NCBI GenBank assembly: GCA_028687545.1
Contig: JAQTZZ010000009.1
Coordinates: 1-64,000, forward strand
DNA length: 64,000 nucleotides
DNA from: Candidatus Wallbacteria bacterium
GTDB lineage: Bacteria > Muiribacteriota > JAQTZZ01
Reading direction: 5' to 3'
Positions 9,118-19,000 of the stretch are shown here, in pieces (position 1 is the stretch's first letter; every line of letters starts with the position of its first letter). Under the pieces are notes generated by a model, which saw only the letters and a program-made list of their open reading frames with translations, searched no databases and had not been told where the DNA came from. The position numbers and the translations under genes are program-made.

Positions 9118-10861
9118 TTCCTATCACCGTTTCCGGGGATGCAAATGCATGCTGCGTCTGATACAGATTGTAGTAAATTCCCTTCTGCTGCATCAGAGTT
9201 GCATGAGAGCCCTCCTCGGCAATTTTCCCTTCATCAATCACTAAGATCCTGTCAGCATTAATCACAGTGGAAAGCCGGTGGGCGATCACAAAAGTGGTCC
9301 GGCCTTTGGTAAGTCTTTCCAGGGCTTCCTGAATCAGCTTCTCAGATTCGCAATCCAGAGAAGAGGTGGCTTCGTCCAGCAGCAGGATTCCAGGGGATTT
9401 CAAGATCAGCCTCGCAATCGCAATCCTCTGCCGTTGTCCGCCGGAGAGGTTAGTCCCTCTCTCGCTGATTTCTGTATAATATCCATTGGGAAGTTGCATG
9501 ATGAAATCATGTGCATTGGCTGCCTTCGCGACTTCGGTCACTTTCTCCATTCCGGACTGGGTTCCCATCAGAATATTCTCTAAAATTGTACCCTTGAAAA
9601 TGAAGGTTTCCTGGGGAACCATCCCGATGATCGAACGCAGGCAGGGGAGAGAAAAACAGCTGATGTCGGTTCCGTCGATCATGATACTTCCCCGGTCGAT
9701 CTTGAAAAATCTCGGAATCAGGTTGATGATGGTGGTCTTGCCCGCACCTGATCGTCCCACCAGGGCGATCACTTCGCCTGGTCTGGCCGTAAAACTGATT
9801 CCTCTAAGGACTTCTTTCCCGGTTTCATATGAAAAAAATACATCCTTGAACTCCAGCCTTCCCTGAATACTGAATTGGTTGATCTCCCCGTCAATCACTT
9901 CACGCTCTGCGATGGCGTCCAGATACTCATAGATCCTCCTGGCTGCTCCATCCGCCTGCTGCAGGTAGTTATTGACAGTTGTCAGCCGTTTCATGGGCGT
10001 GAATAGAATGCCGAGTGCCGCCAGAAATGAAAAAAGATCCCCCTTGGTCATCACGCCATTCAGTACCAGCCATCCCCCATACATCATCACAGAACTGATC
10101 GCCAGAGTGTTGAAGAGCTCCACAACGGGCAGCACCATCGCCACCAGCCTGTTGTTCTTCAGATTGATCACAAACGAGTCATCGTTGATCCTTGAAAAGC
10201 CTTCGACTCTCTCTTTTTCCATCAGAAATGCCTTGATCTCTTTGACTGCAGAGAAGGATTCCTGAAGATGAGCAGTGATGTCTCCGATCTTATCCTGCTG
10301 CTGATAGGAGAGACGACGGATCTTTTTTGAAAACTTTGTGATCACATAGACGATCGGTGGCAGTACAATCAATGAAACCAGGGCCAGCCTGAAATTTACA
10401 TAAAAAATGTAGCCGATCAGAAAGACAATCGTAACACTGTCGCTGACAACGGAAACAAGCGACTGGATGATTCCCTGCAGAAGCAGTGCATCGCTCGTAA
10501 ATCTCGACATTACCTGCCCCAGAGGATGTTTGTAGTAGAATCCAAGTGAATAGTTGATCAACTGCTGAAAAATGTCCTGCCGCAGATCCTTGATCATGCC
10601 GTTACTGACATATGAAGCATAATAAATCTGCCCGAAATAGAAAACACCCTTCACCAGCATGCTGGTGAATATGAAAAGCGCGAAAGGCAGCAGAAACTTG
10701 CGTCCTTTTTCTGAAGCCAGCACGTCGTCCACCAGCAGTTTGAGGAAATATGCCGGGGCGGCGTTACCGGCGGCTACCACCATCGCCATCAGGGAGGAAG
10801 CCACCGCTTTGCCAAGATATGGTCTGCCGTAACGGATCAAACGCCTGACATAGACGCTCAT
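9110..10861 (-). CDS. msbA: MsbA-type lipid A/lipid ABC exporter
   Basis: This 583-residue half-transporter has six membrane segments (about residues 15-310) followed by an ATPase domain. The ATPase carries Walker A GRSGAGKTT, signature LSGGQRQRIAIAR, Walker B ILLLDEATS and the H-loop IAHRLST. Length and order match MsbA/ABCB lipid flippases. Position between two lpxB-like genes supports flipping of lipid A precursor across the inner membrane. The gene shares an ATGA overlap with the upstream lpxB-like gene. The symbol rests on context; other ABCB exporters look alike by sequence. Confidence 0.85.
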   Translation of the reverse strand: MSVYVRRLIRYGRPYLGKAVASSLMAMVVAAGNAAPAYFLKLLVDDVLASEKGRKFLLPFALFIFTSMLVKGVFYFGQIYYASYVSNGMIKDLRQDIFQQLINYSLGFYYKHPLGQVMSRFTSDALLLQGIIQSLVSVVSDSVTIVFLIGYIFYVNFRLALVSLIVLPPIVYVITKFSKKIRRLSYQQQDKIGDITAHLQESFSAVKEIKAFLMEKERVEGFSRINDDSFVINLKNNRLVAMVLPVVELFNTLAISSVMMYGGWLVLNGVMTKGDLFSFLAALGILFTPMKRLTTVNNYLQQADGAARRIYEYLDAIAEREVIDGEINQFSIQGRLEFKDVFFSYETGKEVLRGISFTARPGEVIALVGRSGAGKTTIINLIPRFFKIDRGSIMIDGTDISCFSLPCLRSIIGMVPQETFIFKGTILENILMGTQSGMEKVTEVAKAANAHDFIMQLPNGYYTEISERGTNLSGGQRQRIAIARLILKSPGILLLDEATSSLDCESEKLIQEALERLTKGRTTFVIAHRLSTVINADRILVIDEGKIAEEGSHATLMQQKGIYYNLYQTQHAFASPETVIGNA

Positions 10862-11925
10862 GCCGAAACCTCGTTGATTTTATCGGCAATCCGGCGATAA
10901 ATATCGGGACCCGCAAGACTCTGCCAGAGTTTCCTGCAGTCGCCGCTGATCTCATCTTGTTCAGGCAGTTCCAGTAATGTCTGCCGCAGATAGTCAGGTC
11001 GAAAATCTTCCTGAATCAGTTCAGGATAGATTTCTTTCCCGGCCAGGATATTGGGAAGTGAGTAATGACTGAGAATCACTTTCCGCTTAAAATAAAGATA
11101 ACTCAGCCAGCTGGTCCGATAAACAACCACTGTCGGCACTTCAAAATAGGAAAGTTCAAGCACCACGGTCCCGGAACAGGCAATCGCACGATCCAGGCTG
11201 GACATCCATTCATACTTTTCGGCTGGAGGAATTAAATTGACAGGCAATTTGAATCCGGAAACTATTTTCCGGATGCGATTCTTGAAGGCAGGGGAGTCAT
11301 CGGCTAGAAACATGCAGCATTCCCCGTTGCTGCCTTCAAGTGATTTCAACATTACAGGCAGAGTTCCTTCAATTTCTGCGGGACGGCTGCCTGGAAAGAT
11401 CCCGATTCTACCCCTGACATGTTTTTTCAGTGGAATTTTCTGTAATTCTTCGCTCAGTGGGTGCCCAAAATAAAAAGAATTGACACCAAGATTCAACAGC
11501 TGTTCATGTTCAAATGGGAAAAGTGGAAAAACCAGACTGCATTTTTTCAACCGTTCTGCACGTTCCGGACACCAGGCCCAGAATTTTGGCGGAATAAAAT
11601 AAACTGTGCTCTTTCCTGACTTTGAAGCCTGATCGAGCAGGCGCAGATTTAAACCGGAAAAATCTATCAGCAACAAAATATCCGCCTCATCGATGCCTTT
11701 TTTAAGTCTACTCCAGACATTGAAGAAAAAAGGGATCCTTCCGATCAGGTCTGTCAAGCCCATCATCGAAGCGCGTTCAATCGTGTCCCGGATCTTGGGG
11801 ACCAGGATCTTCATTTCAGGTCCTCCATACCCGGAAAAGCTGAAACCACCCCTGAGAAAAGGAATCAGGCGTGCAGCGTAATAATCCGCTGATTTTTCAA
11901 AAACACTAAACAGGATCTTCCGCAC
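10858..11925 (-). CDS. Second, divergent LpxB-like glycosyltransferase
   Basis: This 355-residue protein is related to LpxB along its length: it keeps IPPKFWAW, the FPGSRPAEIEGTLP motif, the SGTVVLELSYFEVPTVVVYRT acceptor/donor region and the IYPELIQEDF tail. Its N-terminus differs: the AGExSGD motif near the start is replaced by FEKSADYYAARL, and it is about 40 residues shorter than LpxB. It may use another acceptor or donor, act with LpxB, or be non-catalytic. The start overlaps the lpxI end by 20 bases and the stop overlaps msbA by 4. Confidence 0.8.
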   Translation of the reverse strand: MRKILFSVFEKSADYYAARLIPFLRGGFSFSGYGGPEMKILVPKIRDTIERASMMGLTDLIGRIPFFFNVWSRLKKGIDEADILLLIDFSGLNLRLLDQASKSGKSTVYFIPPKFWAWCPERAERLKKCSLVFPLFPFEHEQLLNLGVNSFYFGHPLSEELQKIPLKKHVRGRIGIFPGSRPAEIEGTLPVMLKSLEGSNGECCMFLADDSPAFKNRIRKIVSGFKLPVNLIPPAEKYEWMSSLDRAIACSGTVVLELSYFEVPTVVVYRTSWLSYLYFKRKVILSHYSLPNILAGKEIYPELIQEDFRPDYLRQTLLELPEQDEISGDCRKLWQSLAGPDIYRRIADKINEVSA

Positions 11926-12730
11926 TTTTAAGTCCCATGATTATAATTCGATGCTCTTCAGCAAGCTCTAAAAACTCTTTTTTGTCCAGGATCAAGGTCT
12001 TCCCGGCTTCGACCACCATGGCTTCAGCTCTGGCCTCAATCAATGTCTCAATGGTCTTGATGCCGATCACCGGAATATCAAAGCGCATGTCTTGATTGGG
12101 TCTCGCCACTTTGGCTACAATTATTCCCCCGCGGGCCAGTTCCCCTCCGCGCAGAATCGCGCTGTCCGTACCTTCGATCGCCTCCACGGCCAGCACGGCC
12201 TTTTTCTTGACCACCACCGTCTGTCCGATATCCAGACCCGCGACAAGCTTGGCCATCTTGAATCCGTAACGGATATCTTCCAAGACCCCTTCATCGGGTT
12301 TTTCTCTGGTGAGTACTCCTTCGCCAGCCATCATATCCGGGATCAGTTCCGCGGAATTTCTGACATTGATCCCCTGCCTGGTCAGTTCGGAAACAAATGC
12401 ACCGAGTATCACATCATCATTGCGGTTTTTCAGATTATTCAGAAGTTTTTGAAGCCGTTCGTCCAGCTTGATATCTGTGTACATTATCGTCTTCTTGATC
12501 TTTCCGGCCATGAAGACTTCGGATATTTTCTCTTCCAGAAAGGTGTTGACTATCCTGTCCAGCTCTCCGACGCTAAGCCAGATCAGCTTGTCCGAAACCT
12601 TGGATATGGACTTGTCTGCCTCTTCCTTTATCGCCACCGCCAGCACCTGGTAGCCGTGGTTTCTGGCTGCTTGAGCCAGAATCAGCGGAAACCTGCCGGC
12701 GCCGGCTACCAATCCAATCATTTTTTCCAC
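11906..12730 (-). CDS. lpxI: UDP-2,3-diacylglucosamine pyrophosphatase, LpxI type
   Basis: LpxI (DUF1009) hydrolyses UDP-2,3-diacylglucosamine to lipid X and UMP, the step before LpxB, and replaces LpxH in many lineages. The 274-residue protein starts with the family signature GLVAGAGRFPLILAQAARNHG and has the C-terminal half with DMRFDIPVIGIKTIETL, the conserved Asp-rich catalytic region of this family. The ATG at 12730 is preceded by GGGAGGGAG. It is the first gene of the leftward operon lpxI-lpxB-like-msbA-lpxB-peptidase. The earlier genes lpxA, lpxC, lpxD and fabZ are not in the window. Confidence 0.92.
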   Translation of the reverse strand: MEKMIGLVAGAGRFPLILAQAARNHGYQVLAVAIKEEADKSISKVSDKLIWLSVGELDRIVNTFLEEKISEVFMAGKIKKTIMYTDIKLDERLQKLLNNLKNRNDDVILGAFVSELTRQGINVRNSAELIPDMMAGEGVLTREKPDEGVLEDIRYGFKMAKLVAGLDIGQTVVVKKKAVLAVEAIEGTDSAILRGGELARGGIIVAKVARPNQDMRFDIPVIGIKTIETLIEARAEAMVVEAGKTLILDKKEFLELAEEHRIIIMGLKSAEDPV

Positions 12731-12815
12731 GCTCCCTCCCTCGATTTATCGGTATAGTGTCTGTTTTAAAATGGTCCTGAACTTTGGCTATTCTATTTGA
12801 ACTTTTGAATTTTGT

Positions 12816-12832
12816 CCACAGCCAAGCTGTGG
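12816..12832. repeat. Inverted repeat in the lpxI / SH3-protein divergent gap
   Basis: CCACAGC and GCTGTGG form a 7-base perfect stem with a 3-base loop, upstream of the proposed plus-strand promoter. It could be an operator or a fortuitous hairpin; neither side has a good terminator T-run. Confidence 0.3.
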
Positions 12833-12856
12833 AAAAGAGTTTTAATAGTGCCTCTA

Positions 12857-12885
12857 TTGTCTTTTGAATGCCTTTCCGCTAAAAT
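12857..12885 (+). promoter_or_regulatory. Promoter for the SH3b protein gene
   Basis: TTGTCT, a 17-base spacer and TAAAAT give a good sigma-70 match. The predicted start of transcription (about 12892) falls after the first in-frame ATG at 12886, which supports the second ATG at 12922 as the real start codon. Confidence 0.55.
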
Positions 12886-12921
12886 ATGAAAAAATGTCTT
12901 CAAAATAAAGGAGTTAAAGAT

Positions 12922-14748
12922 ATGCACAGCAAAATTCTGCTTTTTGCACTCTTCTTAACGACTATCCTTCAGGCGAGACTGGAATTCCGTTACAGTTATA
13001 CTGATCAGAACCTTCCCTTTTTAGGAATGGTCAACGCCTCCAATGTCAACATCCGGGAAACTCCTACACTCAAAGGCAATATCCTGAAGAAAGCTTCCAT
13101 CAATGAAGACTATTTTGTCACCAAGATGACCCAGGGCTTTTATCAGGTCAAGCTGCCCCCGCTGCGTGGATTTGTCGCCACCCAGTATATCTCGGAAGAA
13201 CCTCAGGAAGAGGATCTTTTCGTCAAACTGGGCACCATCACCGGTAATAATGTGAACATGCGCAAAGAAGCATCACTCCAGGCAGGGGTAATCAACAAGC
13301 TCAACAAAGGTCAGGAACTGATAATTTACGAACAGGACAAAGATTTCTCCGAGGTTGAACTTCTCGAAGACAGAAGTGCATATATTTTTAAGGAATACAT
13401 TTCTCCCCGCAAGGAAGAACGGTATCTGGTCACAGGAGACAATGTCAACCTCAGAAGCGGGCCAGGGCTCAACTATCCTGTAGTCGGCAAGCTCCAAAGA
13501 GGAGAAAGCGTTCTGCTGCTGAAACAGTCCAACAACTTCGCCCGTGTATTGATAGAAAACGGTAAAAGCGGTTGGGTCTCCACTGATTACATTAAAAAAA
13601 CCGAAAGCGAGGCCGACTCCTCAGGGAGCGACGACCTAAGAAGTCAAATCCTGAAAAACTACAGCGAGGATAACTACCTTGAGGTGATCAACCTCGGCGA
13701 AAAAAAAATCAGTTCATCTCCGATTCTTGACTTAGAAATCTGTTCGGCAGTCATCAACTCCTGTTTCAACCTGCACGATTATGCAAAAGCGGTCTATTAC
13801 CTGAAACTGGTCAAGGCGCAATCACCTGATTTTTTTCTGGAAAACCTCTCCTCCATCGAGGACAGGATCGCAGATCTGCTCGGAAAGTATACGATCGTAG
13901 ATCTCCCACGCGCCAAGAATTTTGCCTCAGGCGACATTCAAACGGATGGAACTGAAGATTATCTGGTACTGCAGGGCGACGAGTCGGGAAATTCGCTTTC
14001 CGTCTATCGCTTTGAAGGGCGCTTCAGTCCCACCCTGAAACCCATTGCCCTTGACCAGAACTTCGATCTTTCATATTTCAAGATTCAGGACATCAACAAC
14101 GACGGCAAGCCTGAACTGCTTCTTTCATCTGAAGGCACATTATCGGCGTATGATCTTGACCCGGACAGGGCCAAACTCGATCTGCTGAAAAAGCTTCCGG
14201 ATGTAGTGGATCTCTGCTTTGAAGGAAAACACTCTCACAATATTTTCGGCATCGTAAAAAAAAACGGTTTGTCGCTGTTCCGCCTGAAACCATCGCAGGA
14301 TTTTTCACCAAAGGACTTTCGGCAGCTTCCTGCCAAGTTTGATTCTCCGCTCATTTTTCCCGCCAGCCTCAACCTTGATCTTCCCCAGTTTCTGGTCGTC
14401 AACAGGACAGCCGGAATTTTTCTTCTCACCTGGGGCAACTCTCTCCAAACAGTCCCTCTCAACCTTCCAGAGCCTCTTGAAAAGCGCCTCATCTGTTTTT
14501 CCACAACCCTGGACTTCGACCAGGACGACTCGACAGACCTCCTGCTGATTTTCGGGGGTACTGGAGCCGAACCTCCGACCTTGAAGATTTTTTCGATCCG
14601 CGACAGTCTGGTCGAACGTTTTTCTATGGACATCTCCGCTACAGCAGCCAGGGGAATGGATCTCGATTTCAATGGCAAGACCGATCTCGTGATTCTAACC
14701 CCGGACGACCAGGCTTACATTCTTTACGATATCAAACAGAGAAAGTAA
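12922..14748 (+). CDS. Secreted protein with three SH3b domains and VCBS/FG-GAP-like repeats
   Basis: The protein is 608 residues from the chosen ATG, which has AAAGGAGTTAAAGAT upstream; a longer in-frame ATG at 12886 lies before the likely transcript start. An N-terminal signal peptide (MHSKILLFALFLTTILQA) is followed by three bacterial SH3 domains (about residues 22-75, 85-140, 150-205), each with the VN-x-R-x-x-x motif. A short helical middle follows. The second half carries calcium-loop-like repeats (DINNDGKPELLL, LDFDQDDSTDLLL, LDFNGKTDLVIL) typical of beta-propeller FG-GAP/VCBS modules. It is probably periplasmic or surface-attached and binds cell-wall ligands; the function is unknown. 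Confidence 0.8.
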   Translation: MHSKILLFALFLTTILQARLEFRYSYTDQNLPFLGMVNASNVNIRETPTLKGNILKKASINEDYFVTKMTQGFYQVKLPPLRGFVATQYISEEPQEEDLFVKLGTITGNNVNMRKEASLQAGVINKLNKGQELIIYEQDKDFSEVELLEDRSAYIFKEYISPRKEERYLVTGDNVNLRSGPGLNYPVVGKLQRGESVLLLKQSNNFARVLIENGKSGWVSTDYIKKTESEADSSGSDDLRSQILKNYSEDNYLEVINLGEKKISSSPILDLEICSAVINSCFNLHDYAKAVYYLKLVKAQSPDFFLENLSSIEDRIADLLGKYTIVDLPRAKNFASGDIQTDGTEDYLVLQGDESGNSLSVYRFEGRFSPTLKPIALDQNFDLSYFKIQDINNDGKPELLLSSEGTLSAYDLDPDRAKLDLLKKLPDVVDLCFEGKHSHNIFGIVKKNGLSLFRLKPSQDFSPKDFRQLPAKFDSPLIFPASLNLDLPQFLVVNRTAGIFLLTWGNSLQTVPLNLPEPLEKRLICFSTTLDFDQDDSTDLLLIFGGTGAEPPTLKIFSIRDSLVERFSMDISATAARGMDLDFNGKTDLVILTPDDQAYILYDIKQRK

Positions 14749-14778
14749 CCCCCGTTTGAATCATTTTCTACCATAATC

Positions 14779-15237
14779 ATGAAAATTCAGATCCTGGCAG
14801 TTGGAAGCGTAAAATCCGGAGAGATCAGATCTCTGATTTTCGAATATCTTAAACGGCTCAAACCATATCAGGATGTCCAGATCACTGAATTGAAAGAGGG
14901 AATTCCAAGAAAGGGAAGTTCGGCTAAAAAAGAGGATGAAGAAAAAATCCTCAGCCATCTGAAAGGCAGACCTGCGCTGATCGCTCTTTCAGAAGAAGGA
15001 AAGGCGGTCGGGAGCCTCGATCTGGCGTTACTTATCAAGAGGCATTCGGAAGCAGGGACAGACATCTGTTTTATTATTGGAGGTACAGAGGGCCTTTCTG
15101 ATACAATCAAAAAGAGTGCCCTTTTCTGCCTGAGCCTTTCAGATCTGACCTTTACCAGGGAAATGGCCAGGCTGATACTGGTAGAGCAACTGTACAGGGC
15201 CGTAAAAATAAACCGCGGGGAGCCATACCATCGCTAA
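14779..15237 (+). CDS. rlmH: 23S rRNA (pseudouridine-1915 N3)-methyltransferase
   Basis: RlmH is a small SPOUT methyltransferase that modifies pseudouridine 1915 in helix 69 of 23S rRNA on the assembled ribosome. The 152-residue length is standard. The SAM-binding trefoil-knot motifs are clear: FIIGGTEGLSD, LSLSDLTFTREMARLILVEQ and the C-terminal GEPYHR, whose penultimate His and terminal basic residue are family hallmarks. The frame of the next gene is open back through the rlmH end, so the two are probably coupled. Confidence 0.95.
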   Translation: MKIQILAVGSVKSGEIRSLIFEYLKRLKPYQDVQITELKEGIPRKGSSAKKEDEEKILSHLKGRPALIALSEEGKAVGSLDLALLIKRHSEAGTDICFIIGGTEGLSDTIKKSALFCLSLSDLTFTREMARLILVEQLYRAVKINRGEPYHR

Positions 15238-15280
15238 ATACAGCGTTGAGATCAGCTACCAGGATTACCGCAGTTCGCTG

Positions 15281-16006
15281 ATGGGATTTCTCAATCACGA
15301 TCCAGAGCTTGAGAAAAACGGACAGCTGTCTTTTTCCACTCTGTCCCTTTTCAGGCTGCTCGAGCTTCTGACACAGGAAGGCAACTCTCTGGACGGGTTG
15401 AAAAATGTAATTTCCAACTGGGTCGACTATCGTTCCAGACTCCATGAACCCGGCGGACAGCGGAAACAACTTGTCTTTTTCCCCGCAGCTTTTATCTCCC
15501 TTTTTCTTTATTATCGTAATTTTCCTCTGCTTCTTTCTACTTTTGGCCGCCTGCTCGATTGTTTCGCAGAGGAAGGAATCAGTGAGGAGGATGTAAGAAA
15601 TTACTATTCTCTCTGCCTGGCCGCCTACAAGACCCGTTCAATCTCCCTGGAATTTGACGAAGAAGCCTTTCTTTTCTATCTTTTGAACAATGAATCGGCA
15701 AATTCAGAAGCTGTTCAGGAAAAAAAAGACCCCTCTTTTATCAGCAGTTACCTGTCAAGCGGAACAACAGCAGAAAAACTTTCCGCATCCCAGCAGACTA
15801 TCCTGAACTTACTCTCTCATTTCAAGCATCAGGCTCAGAATCCTTCGGAACTTCCGGAGCGGTTATGGTCCGGGTTTCTGGAAGGCATCTTTTCCCATCA
15901 GTCGCTTACTGTCAAACCCGAAGCTGAACTCGAGGAATTCATCGTCGAAACAGTCGACAATTTCTGGTGTCTGATCAACGAGGGGGGCAATGATTTATCT
16001 CTTTAA
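15281..16006 (+). CDS. Unknown protein upstream of the TPR/DinG-like gene
   Basis: This 241-residue protein is not recognised. It is predominantly helical and acidic, with hydrophobic blocks around residues 65-100 (FFPAAFISLFLYYRNFPLLL) that could be a buried core rather than a membrane segment. The reading frame is open upstream to inside rlmH (..VEISYQDYRSSL before the ATG), with no good ATG, GTG or TTG and a GGGGAG near 15217. A non-canonical start around 15230 is therefore possible. The last 17 bases overlap the next gene, so the two products are probably made together and may interact. Confidence 0.65.
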   Translation: MGFLNHDPELEKNGQLSFSTLSLFRLLELLTQEGNSLDGLKNVISNWVDYRSRLHEPGGQRKQLVFFPAAFISLFLYYRNFPLLLSTFGRLLDCFAEEGISEEDVRNYYSLCLAAYKTRSISLEFDEEAFLFYLLNNESANSEAVQEKKDPSFISSYLSSGTTAEKLSASQQTILNLLSHFKHQAQNPSELPERLWSGFLEGIFSHQSLTVKPEAELEEFIVETVDNFWCLINEGGNDLSL

Positions 16007-19000
16007 GCTTTTTGACCTGCTCTTCTCGACCAACCTTTATTTTTTCGTCAGAATCGAGGAAATCTCCGATCTTGTATCAGAACACAACTTCGAACTGGCG
16101 GAAAAAATGCTCCTCCAGCTGCAGGAAGACCTTAAGCAGCTTCAGTATCCACAAGATTTTCTGGCTGAACTCTATTTCTATTTATCCGAACTTTATTTCA
16201 AGTGGAACAAGCCTCAGAATTCTCTGGATTATTGTCTTGCCGCTTTGAAGATTTCCGGCAGTGACGAGCATCTTTACAGAATCGGCTGGATCTATCTGAA
16301 CTCTTTCCGCAACACTGAGAAAACCCTTGAATATCTCGAGCGCTGTCTGGAAACAAATCCCCATCATTATCCATCTTTGAAACTGTTAGGCGAAGTTTAT
16401 CATGAGCTTCAGAATCTGGATCAGGCTGAAAAATATCTGCGACTGTCTCTGCCTCTGAAAAAAGAGGCAGGCAGCTATCTCAGGATTGGAGAAATCCTGC
16501 TGGTCAAAGAAAATTACAAGGAAGCCTTCAAGTTTCTGCGCATTTCCCACAAGCTCAAGCCGGACAACCCTGAAGTCAATTACTATATTGGCTGCACTTT
16601 CCTGCGGGCGAACAATCATAACAAAGCTCTGCATTATTTCAGGCAGGCCACTTATTACGACGATCAATACATTCCTGCTTACTTCGAAATTGCCAGGATT
16701 CATCAACTGATTTTCTCCGAGACGGATAAAGCAATCATCGCCTACAACAAAATCCTGGAACTGATGCCTGAGAACGAGGAAGCCCTGTACCAGCTGGCGC
16801 AAATTTTCTGCCGCAGCAAGAAGAACTATCATAAAGCCCTGTTTTTACTTTTCAAGCTGTTGAAAAAAGACCCTTCTCACAGCCAGTCCCTGCTGCTGAT
16901 GTCCGAAATTTACGAACAATGTTACAATTATTCACTCGCCTTGAAATATCTGGGGCAGCTGGAGATCGAATCCGCGGAAATCAAATCCAGGATCGCTGAG
17001 ATCCAATTCCGTCTCTGCAATTGGCAGAGGGCTGAAGAACTCTATATTGAACTCTATCAGAAAGGCTTGATCGAATTTGAGAACAAGATCAAGAAAATCG
17101 TGCTCTTTCCACATACCAGGATCGCCACTTTTCTGGCTTTCAAAAAAGAGCAGGACAGTCTCAATATATACGCAGTAAAACGCAACGGTCCTTTCCAGAT
17201 CGATACGCTCATGCTGAGACTCTTGAAAACCGCTCCCACCGAAGACATTTTCTATACTTTTGAACCCTTCGACTTCAGCCTTGAAGAAGGATTCCTGATT
17301 CTTTCCCGCTGGCTCAGTTCCCCGGTGCTGACCTTTGGCCAGGACTTCTCAGAACTGTCCGACCTTTGCAGGGAAGCCCAGCTTGAACTTCCACTCAAAG
17401 GCAGCCGCCTCGACGATTTCTTGTACTCTATCTATGGAAAAGATGATTTCAAGGAACTGGAAACTGCAGCCCTCAAGAAAAAGGTCAAGACTATGATCGA
17501 TCTTTTCCAGGGCTCACTCAAAAAAATCCGGGATTCACACCTGCTCGTCAGTCTGTTCTCCAAACTGCCTGAACTTTCCCCACTGGCACATCTCCCTCAG
17601 GTCGTTTTCAAGCCCAATTTTCTAGCTGAACTCCTGACACTTCCCGCTGAAGAGACTTCCCGCCCTGTAGAAACCGCACTGATACCTCAAGAACTGACGG
17701 CCTTTCTGAATCAGCCGAATTTTGAAGGATCCTGGCGGGTGCTGGCTGTTCCTCTGGAACAGAATCTTGCTGTTGTTTCCCTGCTCAAGGAACAGGCTGA
17801 ACGGAAAAAAGTAATGTTTGCAGTAATTGCCAAGGACAGGGGTGAATTTCACCAGGCTTATCACCTGCTCAGCCGTGCTTTTACTGCTGAGACCCTTGGT
17901 TTTTCAATCGAGCCGGACAATTTTCTCTGCCTCTCAAGGCTTTCTGAGTTGATCAAGAACAATGCCTATCCGACAGAACTTTTCTATCTCATCTGCTGGT
18001 ATAGAACAGCCGTCCCAAGACTCTTCCCTTTCATTCCAGAGCAGGCTTTCAAGTATTACCCCCAGCTCTCAAGGGTTCTCCTGCTTCTGTCTGCCACTGA
18101 GCGCGACCATGAAAACTGTCAATTTTCCTCGCACTGTGAGTATTACCAGAATCTGCTGGCGCTGAAAAATAAGAAAATCGTACTGTTTTCACTTCAATCC
18201 TATCACCGGGAAATCGTCAAGCCTTCCCTGATACCCGGATGCAGTGCTCTGATTTCCTTCAATTTTGCTGCTTTCCCCAAGATCTCATTTCTCAGGTCAA
18301 GCTTTGCCCTCCTGAAGATGGAAGCCAACCTGCTTTACTGGCATCAGGCTCTATTTGCAAAGGGTGAAGAGGCGATCAAATTCGGAGAGGAAAAAATCCT
18401 CAAAATTAAGGAAAATCTCCTGGAAGTCAAACGGATTCTGAATTCCATCCACAATCACTATTTTCTGCCTGAAGAGTACCTCGATCTGGATTCTCTGAAG
18501 GTCAAATTTCCATTTTTGTATTTTTCTCTCCTGGATGCCCTGCTGCCCCTTCTTTCCTCGCTCAAGGAATTCGGAGAATTCCTTTTCTGCACCCAGATCA
18601 TCCGTGAGCAGGAAGACGAAATCATCAGCCTGATCGATTCTCTCAACGATTTCCTCTATAAAAACGCCTACCGGAGTCTGCGCCTTTCTAAAAATATCGA
18701 AGAAACCGAATTTCTCAACCTGCTGGAAATCAATTATCATCAGATCGGGTCAAGCTTCAACAATTTAATCTTCGTGGAAAATCATCTCACCTGCCAGCAA
18801 CTCAAAGCACTGGAAAAACAGTGTCCGGGTAAAAAACTCTCCATTTACGATGCAGGGGTTCCAAGAGCAGAACTGCCACCAGCCATGGATTGGGAAACCG
18901 TGGAATTTTTCGAACCGGAAATTAAATACCTTTTCCGCAATCGTCTGACGCATTTCTGGGTGGATTTTTATAAATTTCACCTTCAGGCATTGTTTTCAGC

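Noticed and set aside
12092-12757. A 221-codon plus-strand frame over lpxI
   Set aside because: It lies fully antisense to the well-supported lpxI gene and has no recognisable domain.
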